From Heterodera schachtii (Eukaryota > Nematoda > Chromadorea > Rhabditida > Heteroderidae), in assembly GCA_023374025.1 (NCBI GenBank), contig SIJG01000040.1, positions 1,209,079-1,273,078 on the forward strand: DNA of 64,000 bases. The letters run 5' to 3'. A program made the translations under genes and the position numbers. The first letter of the stretch is position 1; each line of letters starts with the position of its first letter. Positions 1 through 10,106 of this stretch are shown in pieces. Under the pieces are notes generated by a model, which was given only the letters and a program-made list of their open reading frames with translations, ran no database searches and was not told the origin of the DNA.

Positions 1-1
1 C

Positions 2-1682
2 CTTCCGACAGGGATAACACTCACCCGTCGTCAACATTTTGAGCGCATTGCTGCAGATGTTCATCGCCAGGGCGTCCCACAACAGCAACAACAACAACAA
101 ACAATACCAATGAACAATGAGGGAACGGGTCGGAATGCGGGTGTTCGACCATTTCTGGAGCAATTTTATCAGGATGGCACTACAACAATTGATTATTTCG
201 TCTTCGATTGGCAAATTGGATCATTCATCCCGTAAACGCTTTTATTAAGTACAAAGTTTTTTTTTTTTTTGCTTAGTGGACTAACCCTTAAAGTGCTTGA
301 GTTTGATTACGCGGAGAGAGTTCCTTTTCGAAATGGCACAACCGCGCCCGGCATAAATATTTTGCTGGAAAATGAACAGCATTTACGTGTTCATATTTGT
401 GCAAGAGAGGCAAGGGCTACCCTACTTTCAAACACTCTTCTGGTTGGAGGCACTTACCGGTTCATGCATTTGAATGTGAGACCAAAGCGAGATTTTGGAC
501 AATCTGTGAACTACAGCTTAGCTTTTACTTTTGGAAGTTCTGTTCACATGATTCAGGTTTTTTTTTCATTTTATCACTAAGGGACCTATAGTTTCATTGG
601 TTGTTCGAAGTGTGAGCGACCGGTCTTCTCAATTTGTTTGTCCAAAATCCCCTGTTCCCTCCCACCAGCAGCAAGGCGGGCAGATTTCGCATAATCAACA
701 AACAATGCAAGGAGGACCTACAATGCCGACACGTCAAGCTGAGCAACATCCACCAACACTATCACCACAGATAAACAACGTACAGCAGCAACAGCAAAGT
801 GTACCGAGTCCGCTGAACGAGCACCAACAGAGTGTACACCCATCTCGGGGTGAACATCCACAACCGCACCAACCTTTGCCAAACGTGGTGCAACCGCAAC
901 AGCAGCAACAGCCAAATCATCAGTTTTTGGCACTTGATCATGACAATGACGATCAGCTTTTGAACCAAATTTTTTTGGTAGTAAAATTTTTTGAAAATAA
1001 AACGTTAGACACGCGATTTACAGGATCTCACCACTTCCGCTGAAATGGAACCTGTCGCCTTGGACAACAACAACAACAACAACAACAACAATAATAATAA
1101 TAATATGGTTTTGCAATAATTTTAGGTTTGTCTATCTGACTAATATTCCATTTTGTTTTAGAACCCACAAACTTCTTCAACAGCATCTTCATCTCGCCGT
1201 CGAAACAATGCCAGTGCCGGACGTGGTCGAGGAAGAGGACGAGGAGGAGGAGGCAGGCGCAGAGCGGTGAGAAACGCATGAATGAATGTTTGATTGATTA
1301 AACTGATATAAAAATAAATTTTGTGAATTATTTGTACCATTTTTTTTAAAAGAATGTTCGTCAGCAGCACCAAAGCGAATCAATTCTGTCTTCTCAATCC
1401 CAAACGGTCCAAGTACTTTCTCCATCAGAGCTTCAACATGGTCAGGGTTTAACACGCGAACAATGCGATAGTATACTTCCCAATCTGGAAGTGAACGAGG
1501 CAATGGTCCGGAATGATGAGCGATGTGTTATTTGCCAAATGGGATTTGACTTAGGGTCATTGAACGCCACCGAACTCCCATGCAAACATCTTTATCATTT
1601 GTCATGCGCTAGAGATTGGCTTATGCACCAAAATCGTTGTGCCATTTGTATGCGCCGTTTTGTGCTTGACTCTGATGCTTAA
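2..1682 (+). CDS. OB-fold + Q-rich linker + RING-H2 protein, 5' end missing
   Basis: Six exons can be joined with one open frame: 2-231, 277-556, 582-977, 1024-1107, 1162-1266 and 1353-1682, giving about 474 residues plus a missing N-terminus. Introns are 20-90 bp with GT/AG borders. The second exon reads like an RPA-type OB fold (strand pattern GINILLENEQHLRVHI, then a YRF...NVRPKRDFG...LAFTF end). Exons 3-5 are rich in Q, N and P, then RGRGRGRGGGGRRR. The last exon carries a canonical RING-H2: CVIC-x-CKHLYHLSCARDWL-x-CAIC. RING-H2 proteins are usually E3 ubiquitin ligases; an OB-fold suggests single-stranded nucleic-acid or protein binding. It could be a Polinton gene or a flanking host gene: it lies outside the repeat block at 1780-2393. 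Family assignment of the RING is firm, of the OB fold moderate. Confidence 0.7.
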
Positions 1683-1779
1683 ATAAATTTATTTTATGCA
1701 AAAAATTTTTGAAGGAGTGCGCATTATTTAAAAAATTCTTTGATTGGACTTTTTTGCAAAATAGTTTTGTGTTATATAT

Positions 1780-2393
1780 GAAAAATAAGAGGAGAGCGAA
1801 TGGGAGCGCCGTAGCATAGTGGTTAACGCTTTTGATTTAATGCTTTGGGGTTCTAGCCCGCACGGCGCTCCCATAATTAGGTAGGGATTAACAATTATTA
1901 ATAATAATAATAACGCTTTATTAATTAACGCTTTATAAATTAACGCTTTATAAATAACTGCTTTAATATTAAATAAACAATATCATACCATACCATATCA
2001 TACCATACCATACCATACCATACCATACCATACCATGCCATACCATACCATAACATACCATGCAATACCATACCATACCATACCATAACATACCATGCAA
2101 TACCATACCATACCATACCATCCCATACCATGCCATACCATACCATACCATACTATACCATACCATACCATACCATGCCATAACATACCATGCAATACCA
2201 TACCATACCATGCCATGCCATACCATACCATAACATACCATGCAATACCATACCATACCATACCATACCATGCAATACCATACCATACCATGCCATACCA
2301 TACCATACCATACCATACCATACCATGCGATACCATACCATGCGATACCATACCATACCATACCATACCCCCCCCCCCCATTTTTTTGTTGCT
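1780..2393 (+). repeat. tRNA-like head plus (ACCAT)n block, left copy
   Basis: A 71-nt tRNA-like sequence is followed by AT-rich DNA with three AACGCTTTATAAAT-type repeats. Then come about 390 bp of (ATACC)n pentanucleotide array (1981-2371), a run of C and an ATTTTTTTGTTGC end. The same order of parts occurs inverted at 40518-41106. This is either a terminal inverted repeat of a 39-kb composite element or two independent copies of a tRNA-derived SINE-like repeat with a simple-repeat tail. Confidence 0.8.
1802..1872 (+). other. tRNA-like sequence (SINE-like head)
   Basis: The 71 nt have a perfect 7-bp acceptor-like stem (GGGAGCG with CGCTCCC), an A-box-like TAGCATAGTGG and a B-box-like GGTTCTAGCCC. 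No convincing anticodon stem is seen, so I call it tRNA-derived, not a working tRNA gene. Confidence 0.6.
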
Positions 2394-2470
2394 ACAAAAA
2401 ATTAAATTTATTGTCATTTTTTATCCTTTGCTTTACACATTGATAGAATTGTGTTTTTTAGGTATAAAAA

Positions 2471-5400
2471 ATGTCTAATTTTAATCAGAATGATTTTGCC
2501 ATCACTTCGGTGCACGAAATGCGCAACCGACCTCGGAATACAATTGGTGAAATAGCGGAAGTGCGCTTTGCTCCCCTTGAAGAAGTGGAACGACCCGACC
2601 GTGTGCTCGAGCGTCTTGTACAACGGTTGTTTGACAGAGTGCTTGATGGACGTCCAGCACCGATGTTAATTGGTCTTCAACTGCATCCACCTACCTTCGA
2701 GAACCCATTTACGGTTCCACTTCGTCCACCTGAGCAAAACAATCCGGCTGCAATTGCTGATCTGATTCAAAGACTCAATGATCAATCTGCGGCCGGAATT
2801 GATCTGACTGGCGGGACAACAGTCACAAAAGTGCTTGCAGTTTGGCCAATGCAATCGGACCAAACTGAATCAGGGAGAGCAGGTTAAATTTTTTGTTTTG
2901 TTTAATTCATATTTTTTTTGTTGTATAGGCGCATGCAGTCTTGATGAAGAGCACCGATTGGTGAACACTGTTCGCTCGTTGATCCGCATTAAGAATCCGA
3001 ATGATCGACTTTGTTTGGCCAGAGCTGTGTTGCTTGGTCTTCACGATTGGCGGTCACGATCACCAGACGGAGGCGGACCGACAGCATTCAAAAGTTACGC
3101 AAATCGCCAGCACACCCACGGGCCTGAGGCACGTAACTTATTGAGACGTGCCGCAATTCCCCGAAACAAACACATGTACACAATTGATGACGTCCAAAAA
3201 TTACAAAATTGGATTGATCAACGATACGGGCCAGGAGAAATTCGAATTGCGGTTTTTGAGAAGGAACGTGAGTACCGAATTGTGTTCAAGGCTGCATCAG
3301 GCGAGGCAGCCAAGTTCAACTTGTGTCTTTTGTTCGAAAATCAACACTTCAACTACATCGGTCGAATTGAGCAACTGTTTCGTGTGCAAGGATATTGTAT
3401 TGATTGTGAACGTCGTGTGACACGTTGGTACCACCCGCAGGAATGCAAAGTCGTCTGCCGTCTGTGTTTACGTTTCGGCGCTGGGTATCCATGTAAACAA
3501 CAACAACAACAATCCCGAGAAGATGGATCAACTGGCAATCGTCTTTGCCGTGATTGTCAATTCGTTTTTCCAAATGACGACTGCTTCGCCTATCATCTGA
3601 GCAATCGGGCACCTACAAGCATGTATAATCAGGGAGGACGCACTTTTCGCCCAATATGTGAATGGAGAAGAGCGTGCCGACAATGTGGAGCCATAACTTA
3701 TGCTAATTATCCGCATAAATGTCCAGCACAAATTGGCCAAACGGAATGGATGCGCTGTGCACGATGCTTTGGACCACATCAAAGTGGAGACCCTTGTTTT
3801 ATACAACCTCTCAAGGACGAACCTACGAGGAGGAGGAGGAGAGGAAGAGGACGACAACAACAACAACAAATAACGATGACGAAGATGATGATGATAATGG
3901 TAACGAGGAGGGAGACGACGGTCATGATGCTGATGATGATGAAGAAGGAGATGGAACAAATGGATCGGTCAGACTTTGCTTTTTCGACGCTGAAACATCC
4001 CAGGATTTACCACTTCAACTGCGTACCAAGGTTGTACAGAAGCATGTTCCGATGCTCATTATTGCCGAAATTATCTGCGAAGCGTGCATAAATGAAGGAA
4101 TTTCGGTTCACTCTGGTGCTGGACAATACGCAAATGGGTGTGTGTGTAGTCCTCCTACGGGACCAAGGGGACGTCGCTGGTGTTCTCCTCCGTTTCTGAA
4201 TGCACCTGGGGATGGCAGTGCTCTACCAACCAATGTCCACTACAACCCACGAAGACTGTTTTTCCATAGTTTTGACGACGCGACCAACAATGATCCGGTT
4301 GACGATTTTATCAACTTTCTCACCGGAAGTGGCCCACATGGTGTTCAAACAATTTGTTTATCACACAATGGCGGAAAATACGACATTCATTTAATACTGG
4401 AGGCACTTCACCGGCGCAATTTACCACCAAAGCGTATTTGCACAACCGGACTAAAAATTTTTTCGATGACTTTGAAAGGGAACCATCAACGACACGTGAT
4501 CTTTAAAGACTCGCTGAACTACTTCTTCTGTGAATTGGATGCACTGCCACGCACATTTGGATTGAACTCTGAAGTTGCAACAGCAAAACCTTTTTTTCCA
4601 TATCTGTTCATTCGGCGTGAAAATTTACATCAAAGATTGCATGGTTTACCGGGCAAAGAATTTTATCAGCCTGATCACATGAAAACATCAAAGAGAGATT
4701 CATTTATGCATTGGTGGGAGGCCGAGAATCGCTCTGCACGCTTCCAATTGCGTGAACAACTCATCCTGTACTGTATGAATGATGTGGCAATTCTGCGCGA
4801 AAGTGTACTTCAATTTCGCCAAATTATCGCTGAAAATACGAGAGGACTTGACCCGTTCAAAATCTCATCCACGGCAGCTGGTCTTGCCTTGGCCACTCTC
4901 CGCCGCTGCTTTCTTCCAATGAACAAGCTTGTTAATGCGCCAGAAGGTGGCTACCTAAGGGGGCGGCGAGCATCTGCTGAATCGGCACGATACATTCGTT
5001 ATTATGAAATGACACATCCGGGAGTACATGTTAGGTCTGCCCAATGGTCAATTGGTGAGGCTAACGTCGAAGACACTGGCTACCGCCTTGATGGATTAGT
5101 CACACGTGAACCCCCTCAACGAAACCTTGCCATTGAATACATGGGTTGCTTTTATCATGGTAAAAAAAAGGTCGCCCTTTTTAACTGAAAACAATGCTTC
5201 AAGGTTGCCCCAAGTGTTACGTTAACGACCGACAACAAAAATTGGCGGGTGGAAGGACAGCAGAAGACCTGTATGAACGAACCAAGAGGCGACTATTTGA
5301 ACTGCAAAATCAGCATGGCTTTGAGCTGGAAGTTGTCTGGGGATGTGAAGTGAAGCAACGTCTTCGTGCTGACCCAGAATTTCGCCGGGCGTACAATGAC

Positions 5401-7288
5401 TCATTCGTTCCAAGACCGCTTGATCCAAGAGAGGATGCGCTACGGGGTGGTCGCACCGAACCGTTTATTCTTCATTACACATGCAGTCCGGACGAAGAGA
5501 TAATTCTCATTGACATAGTAAAAAAAATGTTAAGAAAAAAATTTTTTTTTCATTAAAGGTGAGCTTGTATCCATATGTGATGAAGGCATTCCCGTTTCCT
5601 GTTGGTAACCCACGCGTTCTCACGCGTGAGACACTTCTATGCGCACCAACATCACCGCTTCCATGGTGTTCTGTTGACGCGAACTCATTCAAAGGGCTGT
5701 TGTTTGTGCGTGTTCTACCCCCAGATCCAGCTGTACACCCGCTAAAAGTTCCTTTGCTTCCCTACCGCACTACCGACGGACGCCTAACTTTTCCGCTTTG
5801 TGCACGCTGTGCTGACAACCGACAACAACGGGCATGCAAACACATTGATGCATCAAGAGCATGGGTTTCCGCGTAATTTTATGAAATTAATTCATGTAAA
5901 TTTACTTTTTTTCCGGTGCATAGATACACCCATGTTGAATTGAACAAAGCACTGGAGCTTGGCTATAAGGTTATTGATTTATTTGAGGTAAAGATAACGT
6001 AACGTTTATTGCACTTAAACTTCAAAAAATAAGGTATGGCACTATGAAGAATGGGATAACCAACTGTTTCGTGAATATATGAACACCTTTGTGGGTCTTA
6101 AAGTTGAAGCAAGCGGTTGGCCATCCGGTTGTGATTCCAATGAACAGCGCAGAACCTATGTAGACGAATTTAGGCGGGTTGAAGGCATTCAGTTGGACGC
6201 TAACAAAATTTCAAACAACCCTGGACTTCGAATGGTTGCGGTAAAAAAATCTACAGACTTATAGTTATTGAAGATAAAAAAAACAGAAAATTCTTGCAAA
6301 CTCTCTCTGGGGAAAACTTGCACAACGAGTCGGTGGAACGGAAGTGCGTTATACCCGAACTCCAGCTGAGTTTCATGCACTGCTTGAGAATCGCAACTTT
6401 GACATTATTGACTTTCATCATGTCTCTCCCCATATGGACCGAGTAGTAGTGAGGAAAAAGGCTGAATTTGCAAAAGCACCATCAACCAACTGCTTACCAA
6501 TTGCAATTTTTGTCACTTCATATGCTCGTCTACACCTTTATGACTATATGGAACAAGTGCTGCGTCTTGGTCATAAGCTCCTTTATTGCGGTGAGCCAAA
6601 AAAACAAAAAATTTTTACATTTACTGACCTATTATTCAAGATACTGATTCAATTTATTACGTGACAAGCAACGGAAAACAGCATGTGCCTGAAGGTGAAG
6701 CGCTGGGACAGATGAAGAGGGAACATTGTTCGAGGCGAATATACGAATTTGTGTCCGGTGGTCCAAAAAATTATGGCTTTCGCCATTGTGATCGCATAAA
6801 CAGAGAGGATGAGCGGGCTGAATTGAAAGTCCGAAGTTTTCGTCTCTCATATTCCGCTCAACAGCTGCTCAACTTCGAGTCCATGAAGCGCATTGTTTTG
6901 GAGCATTACAACATTGATGGACAAATGTCATCACATTTTTCTCTCATAATTCCCAAAATACACTAAAATTCTATTCCACAGTGATGATGTGCTGGACATG
7001 GAAGGTGTTCATGTTGCACCGGGAAGCAACGCGTCAATAAGAATCGAATTTCCACAAATTGGCCGTACTCCATGTTCGGATCTGTACACCTACGACGCTC
7101 ACAAGGACTACCAGCCTCATTATGTGAAGGGACGCATTCGGCCCAGCATGGAAACTGTACCATTCGGATTTCGTGAAGTACAACCGGTTCAAGAACAAGC
7201 TGAACAACAACAACAACAACAACAGAATGATTTTGATGACAACTTATTAATTTCTAACCTTCCCGGATGTTCAAATTGGAATCAATAA
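2471..7288 (+). CDS. Polinton protein-primed DNA polymerase B (nine exons)
   Basis: Exons: 2471-2882, 2929-5159, 5204-5517, 5559-5872, 5924-5987, 6034-6240, 6287-6590, 6641-6926, 6982-7288; every junction keeps the frame. Family B 3'-5' exonuclease motifs are visible: ExoI FFDAETS, ExoII SHNGGKYD, ExoIII YCMNDV. The polymerase motifs are intact: A (DIVSLYPYVMK), B (KILANSLWGKL) and C (YCDTDS). Protein-primed PolB enzymes replicate linear genomes from a terminal protein, so this is the element's own replicase. The first ~450 residues hold Cys-rich zinc-finger-like pairs. The one defect is inside exon 2: the frame changes by -1 in an acidic/Gly-Arg low-complexity linker near 3820-3950, between the N-terminal region and ExoI. 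This may be a microsatellite slip, a sequencing error, an unrecognised intron or a programmed shift. A CAA run encodes poly-Q near 3497 and at the C-terminus. Confidence 0.93.
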
Positions 7289-7340
7289 AAAAACTGACAT
7301 ATAATAGAAGAAACTTGCAAGAATTTGATATACAGAAAAA

Positions 7341-7907
7341 TTAGTAATTTACAATATCTAAGAACAATTGCAAGGCATTAGACAGATGTTCCTGCTTTTT
7401 GGATCCTGTAAAAATGATTTTTCCAGAATGATAGGCTAAACAGGTGACCAAAGCGTGATTGTCTACAACAATCTTACAACGCATAGCGGGAAAAATGGTG
7501 GGATCATATTGGATGTTACGAAATCTGTGTGGGTCCAGTGTTGGTATAAAATTCAACAGAGACAAACGATGGGGTAAAGTGAATGAACCAACTATGTTTG
7601 TCACACGTATCTCATGGAGTTCTAGCGGAGAGCCCAAAGCATGCTGCACCCTCCTTCTGATTTTTTGCGCCTCGCGTACCGCTCTGCTCGGACAAGGAAC
7701 ACCTGTTAACACCGCACGGGCTGATCGAAATAAAAGACACGCAAGAGTGCGTTGTTGAGGCAGACGCAGTCGTATGATGATTGCATGAAATCGCTGGGGA
7801 TCGTACTCCGAATTGAAGCCGTTTTGAGCAATTTTCAAAAACTCTGTGTTTGTGAAGGGCGCCCGCTGTAGTTGAAATGTCACTGTACAATTTTGAATAG
7901 TCAACAT
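7341..7907 (-). CDS. TATA-box-binding protein (TBP) core, Polinton-borne
   Basis: A single intact 188-aa ORF, almost exactly the length of the conserved TBP core, with both TBP repeats. Repeat 1 shows SEYDPQRFHAIIIRLR and a LLFRSARAVLTG block, matching the family's EYNPKRFAAVIMRIR...IFSSGKMVCTGAK. Repeat 2 shows VTNIVGSFTL, YDPTIFPAMRCKI and YHSGKIIFTGSKK. The N-terminal extension of cellular TBP is absent. TBP nucleates pre-initiation complexes on core promoters. Here it lies antisense to the polymerase, with convergent stops 53 bp apart, and is followed by the PAZ gene on the same strand. I see no intron. The divergence from the metazoan core suggests old capture or a specialised paralogue. 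It could direct RNA polymerase to the element's own promoters; that role is inference. Confidence 0.9.
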   Translation of the reverse strand: MLTIQNCTVTFQLQRAPFTNTEFLKIAQNGFNSEYDPQRFHAIIIRLRLPQQRTLACLLFRSARAVLTGVPCPSRAVREAQKIRRRVQHALGSPLELHEIRVTNIVGSFTLPHRLSLLNFIPTLDPHRFRNIQYDPTIFPAMRCKIVVDNHALVTCLAYHSGKIIFTGSKKQEHLSNALQLFLDIVNY

Positions 7908-7985
7908 TTATTTTTTTAAATCTGGCATTAAAAAACAAACAATATTTGAATTAAAAAACGTCCGTTCATCATCTTTTTCACTAAA

Positions 7986-8726
7986 TCATGGTTCTTTAAC
8001 AACAACAACACTCAGACACTCAAGCGGAAACAGAGAGCTATGATCACCACCGCCAAATTGAAGAACGCATGGCAGCTGGGGATAAACCAGCTTTATACCA
8101 TGTTTCACATAGTAGTAGACGCGCACCTTAAAGTGTATTGTGACACATAAATTGGTTAAATTTAAATTTAAATCAATGACAAACCGTAATGCCAAGATAA
8201 CCGCGCATAGCATATGCAGTTTGAGCAGGATGAATTGTCAGTTCGTTGCAATGGACGCGCATGTTTTTCCAGGCAGGGCGCAGATGATTGGTGCGTAAAT
8301 GAAGATTGGAACGCAACATTTCCGAAATTTCACGACGTTTGCTCAGCGTCTGCAGCAGAACGTGAAGCTCGTTCATTGAACATTTGTAGTGTTTGCAGAG
8401 AAAATCAATCAACGGCACACTCTTCTGCTTTTCATTGCAACTGCACTTGGTTTGTGGTTGCGGCTGTTTTGGCAACTCAATGTTGTCTAAATTTAAAAAA
8501 CTGTTTTTTAATGTCTAAAAATAATTAAATAAACCTTTCACTTGTTCCAGTTCCATTTGGTTATTTTGCAATTCCATCGCCCGCTCCTCCTCTTCCTCGA
8601 TGATTTTAAGCCAGCTCATTTGTCCTTCCTGAAAATTTATTTTTTTTTTACTTTTACTAATACAGAATTATTATTTACATTTTCTTAAAAAAACACCTGT
8701 GTTGCCTTAGCTTTCTTCTTCTTCAT
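7986..8726 (-). CDS. PAZ-domain protein without PIWI (Argonaute-derived)
   Basis: Four exons on the minus strand (8726-8697, 8628-8535, 8486-8185, 8126-7986) join into one open frame of 188 aa, from a short basic MKKKK start to a stop just after the domain. The N-terminal third is a charged helix followed by a Cys-containing linker. The next part begins PLIDFLCKHY, like the L1-to-PAZ entry of Argonautes. The final exon reads VYYYVKHGIKLVYPQLPCV, then FPLECLSVV, which matches the Argonaute PAZ end (VAEYF..KYGI.L.YP.LPC...PLEVC.IV). PAZ binds small-RNA 3' ends. No MID/PIWI follows: the next gene on that strand is the TBP. The first exon is short and its start is the least certain part; the segment around the third intron aligns less well. 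A decoy or RNAi-suppressor role is inference. Confidence 0.68.
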
Positions 8727-8918
8727 TTCCTGTTGTCATCTTTTGCTCCGGGTACGCATTGTGGAGCCAATCGGTCGCAAGAATCGCATCCATTTGTTTA
8801 ATAGTTAGGAGAATATTATTATTATTATTTCTGTAACACATAAACAGCTTAACTGTGTATATATAATATCTTTAAACATAAAAATATAAGATAAACCGTT
8901 TTGCAAAACCAAAAAAAA

Positions 8919-9611
8919 ATGGCAGACAATTTTCAAAAATTTGATGAAAAACACTTACAACTCAGACACCCGTTTACGCTAACAATCTCAGGGAGCACGG
9001 GGAGTGGAAAATCGGAATGGGTGTTGCGAATGCTGAGGAATGTAAATGCGCTAGTTTCGGAACCCATCTCGGAGATTTTCTATTGTTATGGGGAGTTGAA
9101 CCCAAATGTAATACAGCTTCAGAAAAGTGGACACATCGGCGGTTGTAGGGTTATTGTACATGCTGGAACACCAACCGAAGATCAGGTTAATCGGCGCGCA
9201 AAAGAGAGTGATGGAAAACTGCTGATGGTGCTGGATGATCTCATGGTTGGTATGGGGCAACAATTTCTTGACACTGTGTTCACCCGGGGGTCGCACAATT
9301 GGGGGGTCAGCGTCGTGTTGGTCACTCAACATTTGTTCGCGAAAGAACTACGGGTTGCGCGCAACAACTCCCACTATCTGGTGCTGATGCGTAACCCGGC
9401 GGGCGCGCTCCAAGTGCGGACGCTCGCCTCACAGCTATTTCCGACGAAAAGCAACTATTTCACGGAAGCATACCGGGATGCAACTGAAAAGCAATTTGGC
9501 TACCTACTGATTGACATGCACCCCGAGAGTCCAGAATTGCTGCGTCTAAAAACGAATATATATGGAGAGCAAGGGGATGGGCTTCCCCCAATGGTTTATG
9601 TTGCAAAATGA
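8919..9611 (+). CDS. Polinton DNA-packaging ATPase (A32/FtsK-HerA type)
   Basis: A 230-aa ATPase. Walker A is GSTGSGKS near residue 26 and Walker B is LLMVLDDLM near residue 105, followed by a sensor-like VVLVTQH. This is the standard layout of the genome-packaging ATPases of Polintons, virophages and adeno-like viruses, which pump DNA into preformed capsids. I chose the ATG at 8919 (MADNFQKF); the open frame extends six codons further upstream without a better start. Its stop overlaps the start of the next gene by 4 bp (ATGA), typical of the compact morphogenesis block downstream. Confidence 0.92.
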   Translation: MADNFQKFDEKHLQLRHPFTLTISGSTGSGKSEWVLRMLRNVNALVSEPISEIFYCYGELNPNVIQLQKSGHIGGCRVIVHAGTPTEDQVNRRAKESDGKLLMVLDDLMVGMGQQFLDTVFTRGSHNWGVSVVLVTQHLFAKELRVARNNSHYLVLMRNPAGALQVRTLASQLFPTKSNYFTEAYRDATEKQFGYLLIDMHPESPELLRLKTNIYGEQGDGLPPMVYVAK

Positions 9612-10033
9612 AACATATCGAAAGAAGAAGAAGACTAACCGATAAACATAATATCAATGTTAGCCCGCTGATGTTGAAAAATGCTGACTTCTTGCGCCAC
9701 TTTCGCTCTAAATGTCGCTCAAAAAGTAGCCAGCGCAAAATGATTGAGAACGCTTTGGATGAACAGTTGCTCTGCTTTGTGGAGATGGGTTTTAATGTGT
9801 TGAAGGGCCGTGTTCCGTTAGGAAAGCTACAAATTCAACGGTTGGGTGCATTGAAGCATCAGTTGAGGCGCTTAGCACGCGCACGTTGCGCAAAAACAGC
9901 GCGCAGAGTACTGTTACTGAACCGTCAAAACCAACACCACCAAACCGGTGCTGGCTTTCCGGTGATGGCCAGTATGCTGACGAGCATTCTCTTGCCATTG
10001 TTAATGGACAAATTGCTGCCAAAAAGGGATTGA
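9608..10033 (+). CDS. small basic Polinton protein with hydrophobic tail
   Basis: A 141-aa protein very rich in Arg and Lys through the first 110 residues (RHFRSKCRSKSSQRK; RRLARARCAKTARR). It ends with a Gly-rich turn and a hydrophobic segment (GFPVMASMLTSILLPLL) before a short basic tail. Polintons commonly carry a short basic protein with a glycine/hydrophobic C-terminus near the ATPase, and a DNA-condensing core-protein role (compare adenovirus core proteins) is plausible. Overlaps the ATPase stop by 4 bp. No domain is recognised. Confidence 0.75.
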   Translation: MKHIERRRRLTDKHNINVSPLMLKNADFLRHFRSKCRSKSSQRKMIENALDEQLLCFVEMGFNVLKGRVPLGKLQIQRLGALKHQLRRLARARCAKTARRVLLLNRQNQHHQTGAGFPVMASMLTSILLPLLMDKLLPKRD

Positions 10034-10106
10034 TAAATAAATAAATATATAAAAGCAAAACAACAGGAGCACTCATTTAATTAAACATTGAGGAGAGCGC
10101 AAAAAA

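Noticed and set aside
597..1503. Minus-strand ORFs of 68-104 aa across the first gene
   Set aside because: Antisense shadows of the Q-rich and RG-rich exons.
1802..1872. A functional tRNA gene
   Set aside because: The acceptor stem is perfect but no anticodon stem-loop can be folded convincingly, and the sister copy has changes in the T arm; more likely tRNA-derived repeats.
1940..2478. Several ORFs of MVWYGMVWYG or IPYHTIPYHT type on both strands
   Set aside because: They are translations of the ACCAT/ATGGT pentanucleotide repeat, open only because the repeat lacks stops. The same holds for 40470-41056.
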